Part shown: in pieces, positions 1 through 8,092 of the stretch
Numbering within the stretch: the stretch's first letter is position 1
How the letters are laid out: each line of letters starts with the position of its first letter
NCBI GenBank assembly: GCA_035627955.1
Contig: DASPKU010000015.1
Location: forward strand, 229,462 to 293,461
From: Phycisphaerales bacterium
GTDB taxonomy: Bacteria; Planctomycetota; Phycisphaerae; Phycisphaerales; UBA1924
Direction of reading: 5' to 3'
DNA length: 64,000 nt
The notes under the pieces: generated by a model
Database searches by the model: none
What the model saw: the letters and a program-made list of their open reading frames with translations, nothing else
What the model was told of the DNA's origin: nothing
Program-made: the position numbers and the translations under genes

Positions 1-1554
1 GGCTCCGGCCTCATCACCGACCTCGGCCAGGCGAGCGGGGCGCCGATCACCATCGGCGCGACCGCCATCTCCGGCATCTCCGCGCGCGTGCGCGGGTCGG
101 TGGACCTCAACCCCGGCCTGAGCCCGACCACGCCGCTCTCCGACCTCAACGGCGCCCGCGGCCTGGGCGTGGCCCTCGGCACCGTTTCGCTCTCAATCGA
201 CGGCGGCGCGCCGATCACGATCGATCTCGAAGGAGCCGCGACCGCGGACGATGTCGCCAAGCGGATCGACAGCGCCGTGCGGCAGTACGAGTCCGATAAC
301 GGCGTCACCATCCTCGGCCCTGGCGGCGTGGGCGTTGGCGGCGACTGGTTCAATATAGATGTGGGCGCGGGGCACACCCTGCGGTTCTCGGACGTGGGCA
401 GCGGCACCGCCGCGCTCGACCTGGGCCTGACCGACACGACCCCCTTCGACTTCACGCAGGCAGCGTCGGCGGGCCGCAGCACCGACCCGCGCCTGACCCT
501 CGAGACCTCCATCGGCTCGCTCATGGGCGTCAGCGGCGCGCTCGGCTCCATCCGCCTGGCAAACGCCGGGCGCACGGCGATCGTCGACCTCTCCGGTGCA
601 CAGACCATTCAGGACGTGCGCAACCTCATCGAGGGCACCGGACTGGGCGTGCGGGTGCGGGTCAACAGCGCCGGCACCGGCATCGACATCGTCAACGAGG
701 TCTCCGCCGGCAGCGGGGGCGCCCTCTCCATCAGTGAGGTCGCCGGCCAGGGCCACACGGCCACGCGCCTGGGCATCCGTTCGCTCTCGGGTGCGACGCG
801 CGTCTCGGACCTCAACTTCGGGCGAGGCGTGCAGGTGGTCGACGGTGTCATCAACCAGTCCACCGGCATCTATGACCAGGCCCTCAACGACGATATCGAG
901 ATCACACTCGGCGAAGGGACCAAGGTCCGTATCGACCTGCGGCCCAGCGATCTCTCCGACATGCAGTCGCTGCTCAGCCGAATCAACACGCAACTTGCCT
1001 CGGCCCTGACGATGGCGGGTTTGGACCCGACGGACCTGGTGGCCACGATCCCGGACGGCGCGAACGGCATCGCCCTCGTGCAGAACGCGACATTCCCGGA
1101 CCCCATCTCGGTCAGGGCGCTCAACAACTCGAAGGCCGCGGAGCAGCTGGGGCTGCTGAACACCACATACGACTTCGGCAGCGCAACTTTGAGGGGTGAG
1201 GACCGTGCAAAGGTGCGCGTGGACGACCTGTTCACGCGCCTGATCGACCTGCGTGATGCGCTGCGGGCCAACGACACTTCTGGCATCACCCTTGCTGGAG
1301 AGGGACTCGACGCCACCATCGCGTCCCTGGTCGAGACCCGGGGCACGGTGGGCGGCTACGCCCGACGAGTGGACGACGCGGAGATGCGCGAGGTGGAACG
1401 AGCCACGACGGACACCAAGGCCCGTAGCGACCTGCGGGACGTGGACTTCACCGAGGCGTCCTCGCGGTTTGCCCTCCTCCAGACGCAGCTGGAAGCGGGA
1501 CTGAGGATCACGGCTTTGACGCAGTCGAGGAGCCTGCTGGACTTCCTTGGCTGA
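1..1554 (+). CDS. flgL: Flagellar hook-filament junction protein FlgL, 5' end cut by window edge
   Basis: The frame is open through the left edge, so the N-terminal part lies outside; 517 residues are visible and the GTG at 88 is internal. The C-terminal helix (DVDFTEASSRFALLQ, then SLLDFLG) matches the conserved D0-type helix of FlgL and flagellins, which packs in the hook-filament junction outside the cell. The middle carries about three Flagellin_IN-like segments (each with a beta-rich ...DL...T..DV...I core), near visible residues 60-150, 165-265 and 300-390, making it much longer than a minimal FlgL of about 300 residues. The gene precedes fliW and csrA, a common order in flagellar loci. 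FliD or a flagellin are less likely, because the C-terminus ends in SLLDFLG and the gene sits before fliW. Confidence 0.85.
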   Translation, partial: GSGLITDLGQASGAPITIGATAISGISARVRGSVDLNPGLSPTTPLSDLNGARGLGVALGTVSLSIDGGAPITIDLEGAATADDVAKRIDSAVRQYESDNGVTILGPGGVGVGGDWFNIDVGAGHTLRFSDVGSGTAALDLGLTDTTPFDFTQAASAGRSTDPRLTLETSIGSLMGVSGALGSIRLANAGRTAIVDLSGAQTIQDVRNLIEGTGLGVRVRVNSAGTGIDIVNEVSAGSGGALSISEVAGQGHTATRLGIRSLSGATRVSDLNFGRGVQVVDGVINQSTGIYDQALNDDIEITLGEGTKVRIDLRPSDLSDMQSLLSRINTQLASALTMAGLDPTDLVATIPDGANGIALVQNATFPDPISVRALNNSKAAEQLGLLNTTYDFGSATLRGEDRAKVRVDDLFTRLIDLRDALRANDTSGITLAGEGLDATIASLVETRGTVGGYARRVDDAEMREVERATTDTKARSDLRDVDFTEASSRFALLQTQLEAGLRITALTQSRSLLDFLG

Positions 1555-1630
1555 TTCAGATGTGTTGATCGGAGATCGATACCTGTGCCGCCGGGGAGAT
1601 CGGCGGAGAACCATGGACGGAGCTGACGCA

Positions 1631-2083
1631 ATGGAAGTGCGTACGACACGATTCGGAGTGGTGAGCATCGCGGAGGACCGCGTGATCCACTTCCCCAAGG
1701 GCCTGCTGGGCTTCACCAACCAGACCCGCTTCTGCCTGCTGGAGCCGGGCGAGGACGCCTGCTTCTTCTGGCTGCAGTCCATCGACGAGCCGAGCCTGGC
1801 GTTCGTGATTACCGACCCCAGCCTGTTCGTCCCCGAGTACTCCGTCCCGATCCGCCCCGAGCAGATGACCGAGCTCAAGCTCAACAAGCTCGAGGACGCC
1901 CAGGTCTTCGTGATCGTCAACAAGGTGGACACCACCCTCACCGGCAACCTCCAGGGGCCGCTGGTGATCAACACCCTCACCCGCACCGGCGAGCAGATGG
2001 TCCTGGCGGAGCGCCGCTGGACCACCCGCCACCCGCTGGTGAAGGTGGCCACGCAGCAGGTCGCGGCCGCGCTGTCGGCCTGA
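1631..2083 (+). CDS. fliW: Flagellar assembly factor FliW
   Basis: The product is 150 residues, the usual FliW length. FliW binds flagellin and CsrA in the cytoplasm; when flagellin is exported, FliW is freed to sequester CsrA and relieve repression of flagellin translation. Visible family features are the start MEVRTTRFG, FPKGLLGF (residues about 19-26), and FVIVN with a following TGNLQGPLVIN. The frame is open further upstream, but the ATG at 1631 has GGAG at 1619-1622 with an 8-nt gap and gives the family N-terminus; an in-frame ATG at 1613 is an alternative. It lies 76 nt after flgL and upstream of csrA, so the flgL-fliW-csrA order fits co-regulation of filament genes. Confidence 0.93.
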   Translation: MEVRTTRFGVVSIAEDRVIHFPKGLLGFTNQTRFCLLEPGEDACFFWLQSIDEPSLAFVITDPSLFVPEYSVPIRPEQMTELKLNKLEDAQVFVIVNKVDTTLTGNLQGPLVINTLTRTGEQMVLAERRWTTRHPLVKVATQQVAAALSA

Positions 2084-2245
2084 GCCAGAACCACCCGCAG
2101 AGAGCAATGGGGAACCAAAGGTTCCAACCCCCGCACGAATCACCACCGGACAGCCGGCAGGCCGCGCCGCGCCCATCTGTATGGCGCGAGGAGAGAAGGC
2201 GGCCCACCCCCGGGCATGGAGGCCCGGGGAGTAAGGAGCGAACTG

Positions 2246-2590
2246 ATGCTGGTGCTATCCCGGCAGCGCGACGAGACGATCATGATCGGGGACGAGATCG
2301 AGATCACCGTGGTGGACATCCGCGGCGACAAGGTCCGTCTGGGGATCACGGCTCCGACACGCATCGCCGTTCATCGCAAAGAGGTCTACGAAGCCATCAG
2401 GCAGGAGAACGAGCAGGCGGCACGGATCAGCGGCAGCGAGCTGAACGGGCTGTCGGGCGAGATCCTGCCGGGGCCCGCACGGTCCAAGGTCCGGGCGCGG
2501 ACCAGCGGCCTGGCCAGCCAGGCGCCGCAGACGCCGTACATCAACGGCACCCGGGTTTCGCGGCCCGGCGAGCAGCGCAGGGCCCTGTAA
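2246..2590 (+). CDS. csrA: Translational regulator CsrA with C-terminal extension
   Basis: The first 55 residues are a clear CsrA: MLVLSRQRDETIMIGD, then RIAVHR.E with the RNA-contacting Leu4 and Arg44 both present. CsrA dimers bind ANGGA motifs in mRNA leaders and block ribosome access. The start is fixed by a full TAAGGAG at 2232-2238, 7 nt before the ATG. The protein is 114 residues against the usual 60-80; the extra C-terminal half is Gly/Ser/Arg/Pro-rich and looks disordered. It lies between fliW and two flagellin genes whose leaders carry paired GGA motifs, so the flagellins are the obvious targets. What the tail does cannot be read from sequence. Confidence 0.95.
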   Translation: MLVLSRQRDETIMIGDEIEITVVDIRGDKVRLGITAPTRIAVHRKEVYEAIRQENEQAARISGSELNGLSGEILPGPARSKVRARTSGLASQAPQTPYINGTRVSRPGEQRRAL

Positions 2591-2604
2591 GCAGTATCGA
2601 TAAC

Positions 2605-2623
2605 GCCCCGCAGCGGGGCTTTT
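2605..2623 (+). terminator. Short intrinsic terminator after csrA
   Basis: GCCCCG-CAG-CGGGGC (stem 2605-2610 with 2614-2619) is followed by TTTT at 2620-2623. The stem is only 6 bp with a 3-nt loop, so it may be partial. It separates csrA from the first flagellin gene. Confidence 0.55.
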
Positions 2624-2658
2624 CCTACGCGGGCCGACGCCCGCAGCGTCGGTCTGGT

Positions 2659-2695
2659 TTCTCGGAGCACTTAGCCTCAATCACGGAGGATTGCA
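2659..2695 (+). promoter_or_regulatory. Flagellin 1 leader: paired GGA motifs, likely CsrA target
   Basis: GGA at 2664-2666 (in GGAGC) and GGA at 2685-2687 (in CACGGAGG, which is also the Shine-Dalgarno) are 21 nt apart. The same GGAGC...CACGGAGG order recurs before flagellin 2 at 20-nt spacing. The sites are seen in the sequence; CsrA binding is inferred from family knowledge and the neighbouring csrA. Confidence 0.5.
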
Positions 2696-4255
2696 ATGGC
2701 TAGGATCAACACGAACGTCGCCAGCATGATCGCGCAGGCGAACCTCGGCCGCACTTCCAACGAGATGAACCTTCGTCTGGAGCGGCTGTCCACAGGCCTG
2801 AAGATCAACCGCGGCAAGGACGACCCGGCCGGCCTGATCATCTCCGAGCGCATCCGCTCGGACATCCAGGGCGTCAACCAGGGCATCAGCAACGCCCAGC
2901 GCGCCAGCAGCGTGATCTCCACGGCCGAGGCCTCCCTCACCGAGATCAACGACCTGCTCAACAGCATCCGCGGGCTCATCGTGCAGTCCTCCAACTCGGG
3001 GGCCACCTCCGACGCCGAGCGCGACGCGAACCAGCTGCAGATCGACTCGGCCATCGACTCCATCACGCGCATCAGCAACACCGCCAGCTTCGGCGGCCTC
3101 AAGCTGCTGGACGGCTCGCTGGACTACACCCTCTCGGGCGTCCGCTCCAGCGCGATCACCAACGCCCGCATCAACGGCGCGACCTTCAATGGCAGCAGCT
3201 CGGTGCAGGTCGACATCGACGTTGTCGCCTCGGCCCAGACCGGAGCCCTGTATTACAGCGGCGGGACCACGCCCCCGGGCGTGCTGCTCTCGGCAATGAC
3301 CCTCGAGGTCAAGGGCCCCAAGGGCGTGCAGGTCTTCGAGTTCGCCAGCGGCCAGTCGCTGACGCAGGTGATGAACGCCATCAACCGCTCCACCGCCCTC
3401 ACCGGCGTGCAGGTCGCGGCCATCAACAACGACGTGAACTCGGGGCTGGTCTTCCAGTCCACCACCTTCGGCTCCGACTCATTCGTCAGCGTCAAGCGGC
3501 AGAACCCGCCCAGCGAGTCCGCCGACAGCTTCGTCACCTACAAGTTCGCTAACAACGCACCGGTCCCGGGCGCGGCGCCCTTCGACTGGGCCACCTACGT
3601 CGGTGCCGGCACGCTCACTCGCTCGGGCGATGACAACGGCCAGGACGTGCAGGCCCTGGTCAACGGCAACCTCATCCGCGGGCGCGGCCTCGAGCTGGTC
3701 ACCAATATCCCCTCGCTCGCGGCGAGCATCACGCTCGGCAGCGACTTCGCCACCCGGCCCGCGACGGCGACCTCCACCTTCCACATCACCGGCGGCGGCG
3801 CCCTCTTCCAGCTTGGCCCGAACGTCACCGCGTTGCAGCAGTCCAACGTGGGCATCCCCTCGGTGGCCGCGTCCCGCCTGGGCGGCGTCATTACCAGCAA
3901 CGGCGTCGAGTTCCTCAACTCGCTCAAGGAAGGCCAGTACAACAGCGTGCGGCAGTCCTTCCAGCGCCGCGACTTCTCGGGCGCACAGGAAGTGCTCAAC
4001 GCGGCAATCGACCAGATCACGTCGCTCCGCGGGCGGCTGGGCGCCTTCGAGCGCAACGTGCTGGACACCAACGTCACGTCGCTGCAATCGCAGTTCGAGA
4101 ACCTCACCGCGAGCGTGTCGCAGATCCGCGACGCGGACTTCGCGATGGAGACGAGCCAGCTGACGAGGGCCCAGATCCTCTCCAGCGCGGGCACTTCGAC
4201 CCTTCAGCTCGCCAATCAGCAGAGCCAGTCGGTGCTCCAGCTGCTCGGCCGCTAA
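2696..4255 (+). CDS. fliC: Flagellin 1
   Basis: A 519-residue flagellin. The N-terminal D0/D1 region is canonical (ARINTNV..., LERLSTGLKINRGKDDPAGL) and so is the C-terminus (IRDADFAMETSQLTRAQIL...LQLLGR). The variable centre (about residues 170-400) contains a Flagellin_IN-like segment with LEVKGPKGVQVFEF near residue 202. The ATG at 2696 has GGAGG at 2685-2689. The leader holds two GGA motifs (2664-2666 and 2685-2687, the second in the Shine-Dalgarno within CACGGAGG), a layout suited to CsrA repression. A strong terminator follows. I see no convincing sigma-28 promoter in the short gap after csrA. It is a paralogue of the flagellin that starts at 4604. Confidence 0.96.
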   Translation: MARINTNVASMIAQANLGRTSNEMNLRLERLSTGLKINRGKDDPAGLIISERIRSDIQGVNQGISNAQRASSVISTAEASLTEINDLLNSIRGLIVQSSNSGATSDAERDANQLQIDSAIDSITRISNTASFGGLKLLDGSLDYTLSGVRSSAITNARINGATFNGSSSVQVDIDVVASAQTGALYYSGGTTPPGVLLSAMTLEVKGPKGVQVFEFASGQSLTQVMNAINRSTALTGVQVAAINNDVNSGLVFQSTTFGSDSFVSVKRQNPPSESADSFVTYKFANNAPVPGAAPFDWATYVGAGTLTRSGDDNGQDVQALVNGNLIRGRGLELVTNIPSLAASITLGSDFATRPATATSTFHITGGGALFQLGPNVTALQQSNVGIPSVAASRLGGVITSNGVEFLNSLKEGQYNSVRQSFQRRDFSGAQEVLNAAIDQITSLRGRLGAFERNVLDTNVTSLQSQFENLTASVSQIRDADFAMETSQLTRAQILSSAGTSTLQLANQQSQSVLQLLGR

Positions 4256-4295
4256 GCCACCGCCCCCTCACAACCCGTACAGACCGCATCCAGAA

Positions 4296-4325
4296 CCCCT
4301 TCAGGGCCCTCCTGAGGGGGCTTTT
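4296..4325 (+). terminator. Intrinsic terminator after flagellin 1
   Basis: A 10-bp stem (4296-4305 with 4311-4320, one G-U pair) and a 5-nt loop are followed by CTTTT. This ends flagellin 1 transcription. Confidence 0.85.
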
Positions 4326-4341
4326 CTTGCGCGTTTCCGGT

Positions 4342-4378
4342 AATCCCGCGCGGGCTGCGCGGGATTTTGCGTTTTTTT
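4342..4378 (+). terminator. Second, tandem terminator before flagellin 2
   Basis: AATCCCGCGC (4342-4351) pairs with GCGCGGGATT (4357-4366) around a 5-nt loop, followed by a T-rich tract with seven T at 4372-4378. Having two terminators in a row implies that the second flagellin gene has its own promoter downstream. Confidence 0.8.
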
Positions 4379-4569
4379 GGACACACGCCGCTCAACCACC
4401 CCCCCGAAGTTCCCGATCCCAACGGTGTTCCTCACCCTGTTGGGTGCGGAATGCGTGGAAGCGGGACGGATCCCGAGTTCACGCGAGTCACGGGCCTGTC
4501 GGCGCCGGGCTCAGCGGTGGGACGCGTCAAGCCCACCGCCGACAGTCACCACCGCGGTCGTCCAGCCGC

Positions 4570-4603
4570 GGAGCTCGTACTCACTGCACGGAGGGTCCTC
4601 AGT
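4570..4603 (+). promoter_or_regulatory. Flagellin 2 leader: paired GGA motifs, likely CsrA target
   Basis: GGA at 4570-4572 (GGAGC, at the 3' foot of a hairpin) and GGA at 4590-4592 (CACGGAGG, the Shine-Dalgarno) are 20 nt apart, matching the flagellin 1 leader. CsrA binding is inferred. Confidence 0.5.
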
Positions 4604-6124
4604 ATGTCTCGCATCAACACGAACGTTCAGTCTCTCGTCGCCCAGCGTGTTCTCTCGCAGAACAACATGGGCCTGTCCACCAGCCTCGAGCGCCTCAGCA
4701 CGGGCCTCAAGGTCAACCGCGGCAAGGACGATCCGGCCGGCCTCATCGCCAGCCAGAACCTTGAGGCCGGTCAGAAGGGCCTCAACGCCGCCATCACCAA
4801 CGCCCAGCGCACCGACCAGGTCGCCAACATCGCCGAGGGCGGCCTCCAGGAAGTCTCCGGTCTGCTGACCGAGCTCCAGGGCCTGCTCACCGCGTCGGCC
4901 AGCAAGGCCGGCCTCTCCGCCGAGGAGAAGGCCGCGAACCAGCTGCAGATCGACTCGATCCTTCAGACGATCGACCGCGTCTCCAGCGCCACCAACTTCC
5001 AGGGCATCAAGCTGCTCAACGGCAACTTCGACTTCAAGACCTCGGGCGTCGCCACCGGCGTGTCCGACTTCAAGGTCAACGGCGCGAAGTTCTCCGGCGC
5101 CAGCCTCCAGGTCGACGTGTCGGTGACCGCCTCCGCCCAGCAGGCCGGCCTGTTCCTCTCCGCCGGCGCCACCACCCTCAGCGTGGCCGCGACCAGCTCC
5201 TTCGTGATCGAGGTGTCGGGCAGCAAGGGCAGCCGCGAGCTGACCTTCTCCGACGGCACCTCGCTCGACACCATCAAGCAGACCATCAACAGCTTCAGCG
5301 ACGTGACCGGCGTCCAGGCGACCACCTCGGGCACGGGCATCAAGCTCAACAGCTCCGACTTCGGCTCCAGCGAGTTCGTGTCGGTGAAGGTGCTGCACAA
5401 CGGCGGCAACAGCGGCCAGACCGGCGTCTACAGCCTCGAGTCTGACGACTTCAACACCGCCGACACCTCGGGCGGCACCCTCTTCACCTCCTCGGCCGCC
5501 GCCAACGGCGTGACCGACAAGGGCCAGAACATCGCCGCGACCATCAACGGCATCAACGCCACCACCACGGGCAAGACCGCCCGCATCAACACCGACTTCC
5601 TCGACGTGCAGCTGACCCTCGACACCGACACCAGCCAGACCCTGGGCGTGGTGGGCGGCTCCAGCGGCGCCTTCACCATCACCGGCGGCGGCGCCGACTT
5701 CCAGCTCGCCGGCAACGTCGACATCGCCGGCAAGGTGTCCCTGGGCATCCAGGACGTCGCCGCCCGCAAGCTCGGCAACAGCACCATCGGCCACCTCGAT
5801 TCGCTCTCCTCGGGCAAGGCCAACAACATCGTCGACGGCGATGTCGAGGACGCGCAGAAGATCGTCTCCGAGGCGATCAAGCAGGTTTCCGCTCTCCGCG
5901 GCCGCCTGGGCGCGTTCCAGAAGAACACCGTCGGCGCCACCATCCGCAGCCTCAACGTTCAGAGCGAGAACACGGCCGCGGCCCAGTCGGTGATCCGTGA
6001 CGCGGACTTCGCCGCCGAGACCGCGTCCCTCACCCGCAGCCAGATCCTGGTGCAGGCCTCGACCAACATCCTGTCGATGGCCAACAGCCAGCCCCAGTCG
6101 GTCCTCTCCCTCCTCCGCGGCTAA
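4604..6124 (+). CDS. fliC: Flagellin 2
   Basis: A 506-residue flagellin: SRINTNVQSLVAQRVL at the N-terminus, LERLSTGLKVNRGKDDPAGL soon after, and DADFAAETASLTRSQILVQA with SVLSLLRG at the end. The frame extends upstream to 4367, but the ATG at 4604 has GGAGGG at 4590-4595 and gives the family start. The variable centre includes a Flagellin_IN-like segment (IEVSGSKGSRELTF, about residue 205). It is clearly paralogous to flagellin 1, yet separated from it by two terminators, so the two may be expressed under different conditions or at different positions along the filament. A strong terminator follows. Confidence 0.96.
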   Translation: MSRINTNVQSLVAQRVLSQNNMGLSTSLERLSTGLKVNRGKDDPAGLIASQNLEAGQKGLNAAITNAQRTDQVANIAEGGLQEVSGLLTELQGLLTASASKAGLSAEEKAANQLQIDSILQTIDRVSSATNFQGIKLLNGNFDFKTSGVATGVSDFKVNGAKFSGASLQVDVSVTASAQQAGLFLSAGATTLSVAATSSFVIEVSGSKGSRELTFSDGTSLDTIKQTINSFSDVTGVQATTSGTGIKLNSSDFGSSEFVSVKVLHNGGNSGQTGVYSLESDDFNTADTSGGTLFTSSAAANGVTDKGQNIAATINGINATTTGKTARINTDFLDVQLTLDTDTSQTLGVVGGSSGAFTITGGGADFQLAGNVDIAGKVSLGIQDVAARKLGNSTIGHLDSLSSGKANNIVDGDVEDAQKIVSEAIKQVSALRGRLGAFQKNTVGATIRSLNVQSENTAAAQSVIRDADFAAETASLTRSQILVQASTNILSMANSQPQSVLSLLRG

Positions 6125-6157
6125 ACCCCGCGTAGGCGAGAACCCCTGAGTTTCCCC

Positions 6158-6188
6158 AAGCCCCGGCTCCTCGCGAGCCGGGGCTTTT
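6158..6188 (+). terminator. Intrinsic terminator after flagellin 2
   Basis: AGCCCCGGCTC (6159-6169) pairs with GAGCCGGGGCT (6175-6185) around a 5-nt loop, followed by a T tract. This is a strong terminator ending the flagellar block. Confidence 0.88.
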
Positions 6189-6227
6189 CATTGACCCTCA
6201 TTTGATGCCTTGGTGCCTCATGCCTTG

Positions 6228-7277
6228 ATGCCTCTCTTCCAATCGACCCGTTCGACCCGATCTGCCGATGATGCGGCTGTGAGCGCACCCGCCCCACTGC
6301 CCCCCTCCGCCCGGCGCCGCAAGGGCGAGCCGCGCCCCGCCCTGCCTGACCACTTTGCGAAGCTCGTCGCCCACTTCATGGGGTTCCTCCGGGTGGAGTG
6401 CGGCCTCTCACAGAACACCCTCGACGCCTACGGGCGCGACCTCTACGACCTCCTGATGGACATGCACGAGAAGGGCGTCGGCGAGCTGCCCGCTATCTCC
6501 TCGCGCCACGTCTCCACCCACATCGCCGAGCTCAAAAGCAAGCGGCTGATGGAGGGCAGCTCGGTCATCCGCCACCTCGCGGCCATCAAGGTCTTCTTCC
6601 GCTGGGCCCTCTCCACCGGCCTCATCACAAAGGACCCCACCGAAGTCCTCGACCGCCCCACGCGCTGGAAGAAGCTGCCCGATGTGCTCTCGCCAAAGCA
6701 GGTCGCGGCATTGCTCGCCGCCCCCAAGCCGGAGTCACGCCCGAAGATGCCCGGCCAGGAGGATGTGCCCCTCTGGCTGCGCGACAAGGCGCTTCTGGAG
6801 CTGCTCTACGCCAGCGGCCTGCGCGCCTCCGAGGTCGCCGGCCTCACGCTCAACGAGCTGCACACCACCCTCGGCGTCGTCCGCGTCACCGGCAAAGGCA
6901 ACAAGCAGCGGCTGGTGCCGATGGGCGCCCCCGCACGCGAGGCCGTGGAGCGCTACCTCGACGAGTGCCGCCCCAGGCTCGACCGCGCCGACGGGCGCGA
7001 CAAGGGTCGCGTGCTGCTCTCACGCACCGGCCGTCCGCTCGAGCGCGTGGCCGTGTGGCAGATCGTCAAACGCTGCGCCCTTGAGGCCGGCCTCCGCGAC
7101 GTGCACCCCCACACGCTCCGCCACAGCTTCGCCACCCACCTGCTCATCGGCGGCGCCGACCTCCGCGTCGTGCAGGAGATGCTCGGGCATGCGGATATTG
7201 CGACGACGCAGATCTACACCCACGTCGACCGCTCACGCCTCAAGCAGGTGCACGCGAAGCACCACCCCAGGGCGTGA
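6228..7277 (+). CDS. Tyrosine recombinase of the XerC/XerD type
   Basis: Site-specific recombinase that would resolve chromosome dimers at dif. From the ATG at 6228 it is 349 residues: an N-terminal SAM-like core-binding domain (about residues 40-130, FLRVECGLSQNTLDAYGRDL) and a catalytic domain. All six catalytic residues are visible: R199 (SGLRASE), K223 (GKGNK), H295 and R298 (HTLRHSF), H321 (LGHADI) and nucleophile Y330 (IYTHVD). A TTG at 6210 would add six residues; neither start has a clear Shine-Dalgarno. The ~40-residue basic, Pro-rich N-terminal tail is longer than usual for Xer. No repeats or cargo lie beside it, so a housekeeping Xer is more likely than a mobile integrase. Confidence 0.9.
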   Translation: MPLFQSTRSTRSADDAAVSAPAPLPPSARRRKGEPRPALPDHFAKLVAHFMGFLRVECGLSQNTLDAYGRDLYDLLMDMHEKGVGELPAISSRHVSTHIAELKSKRLMEGSSVIRHLAAIKVFFRWALSTGLITKDPTEVLDRPTRWKKLPDVLSPKQVAALLAAPKPESRPKMPGQEDVPLWLRDKALLELLYASGLRASEVAGLTLNELHTTLGVVRVTGKGNKQRLVPMGAPAREAVERYLDECRPRLDRADGRDKGRVLLSRTGRPLERVAVWQIVKRCALEAGLRDVHPHTLRHSFATHLLIGGADLRVVQEMLGHADIATTQIYTHVDRSRLKQVHAKHHPRA

Positions 7278-7279
7278 CC

Positions 7280-7903
7280 TCACTCTCTGTCCGCCCCCTG
7301 CACCGCTAGACAAAAATCCTCGATCATCTGCACGTCCTTCACCCCCGGCGCGTGCTCCACGCCCGCGCACGCCTCCACCGCCCACGGCCGCACCGCCAGG
7401 ATCGCCTCCCCCACGTTCTGCGGCGTCAGCCCGCCGGTCAGGATGATCGGCTTGCGGATATTTTCGATGTGCGGCGTCAGCCGTGCCCAGTCGAACGCCC
7501 CCGGCCCGGGCGCCTGCACCATCACCGCGCAGACCTCCTCCACCTCATCCCACCGCGCCAGGTCCCGCGCGAACGTCGCCTCGTCATACCGAACCAGCTT
7601 GATGACGTCCGGCCCGCACGTCCGCACAAGCTGCACGTCCTCATCACCCGCGAACTTCGTGTAGATCGTCGGGCACGCCTCCTCCGCATCCACGAACTGG
7701 TCCACCGTCGGGTCGCAGAACTCCCCCACCGACGCCAGCAGCGGCGGCATCACGCTCATGATGTCGTACGCCGCGGCGGGGTCGATCGCCCGCGGGCTCA
7801 TGGGCGTGAACACGAAGCCGATGGCGTCCGCCCCCGCGTCCGCGGCGATGAACGCCTGCTCCTCCTCGGTGATGCCGCAGACGGTGATGCGTGTGCGGGC
7901 CAT
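7280..7903 (-). CDS. trpF: Phosphoribosylanthranilate isomerase
   Basis: Tryptophan-pathway enzyme that isomerises N-(5-phosphoribosyl)anthranilate to CdRP, cytoplasmic TIM barrel, 207 residues. Seen: TVCGIT at the N-terminus (general base Cys9), DAIGFVF..MSPRAI, TGGLTPQNV, and a phosphate-binding end with AGVEHAPGVKD. The general acid Asp is probably that of GAFDW. The usual Asp-Val-Ser-Ser-Gly-Val-Glu segment is changed to VEACAGVE, a departure worth noting. A Shine-Dalgarno (GGAGG on the minus strand at about 7911-7915) supports the ATG at 7903. The gene is convergent with the recombinase, two nt apart, and no other trp genes are nearby. Confidence 0.88.
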   Translation of the reverse strand: MARTRITVCGITEEEQAFIAADAGADAIGFVFTPMSPRAIDPAAAYDIMSVMPPLLASVGEFCDPTVDQFVDAEEACPTIYTKFAGDEDVQLVRTCGPDVIKLVRYDEATFARDLARWDEVEEVCAVMVQAPGPGAFDWARLTPHIENIRKPIILTGGLTPQNVGEAILAVRPWAVEACAGVEHAPGVKDVQMIEDFCLAVQGADRE

Positions 7904-7987
7904 GGCTCGCCTCCAAAGGCGGATCCTAGCCGCGCCCGGTAATTTGCACGGTTCACAGAGCCTTCACTGTCGCGGCGACGGGCGGGA

Positions 7988-8016
7988 AAGACACCCGGGG
8001 GAACCCACTCTATAGT
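7988..8016 (+). promoter_or_regulatory. Candidate sigma-70-type promoter for citrate synthase
   Basis: AAGACA (7988-7993), a 17-nt spacer and TATAGT (8011-8016) lie 77 nt upstream of the start codon. The leader contains a small hairpin, GGACCG (8043-8048) with CGGTCC (8055-8060). Confidence 0.45.
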
Positions 8017-8092
8017 CTGCCCCCCGGCGGCCCCCCATGGCGGGACCGACCCGCCGGTCCACACCGATCCAGCACCACAAGGGTGATACCAG

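Larger units (their letters stand above)
4256..4603 (+). other. Intergenic region between the flagellin genes
   Basis: This 348-nt gap contains two successive intrinsic terminators (4296-4325 and 4342-4378), then a long leader for flagellin 2. In the leader GCGGTGGG (4514-4521) pairs with CCCACCGC (4532-4539), extended by CTGTCG (4496-4501) with CGACAG (4540-4545). A second hairpin pairs CCGCGG (4552-4557) with CCGCGG (4566-4571). No open frame of interest and no clear sigma-28 or sigma-54 promoter was found. Confidence 0.6.

Noticed and set aside
2591..4603. Sigma-28 promoters (TAAA-N15-GCCGATAA) before the flagellin genes
   Set aside because: No acceptable pair at correct spacing was found in either leader; CCGATAG near 11278 lacks a -35 as well.
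6210..7277. Xer-type recombinase as part of a mobile element
   Set aside because: No attachment-site repeats, tRNA target or cargo beside it; all residues fit a housekeeping Xer.
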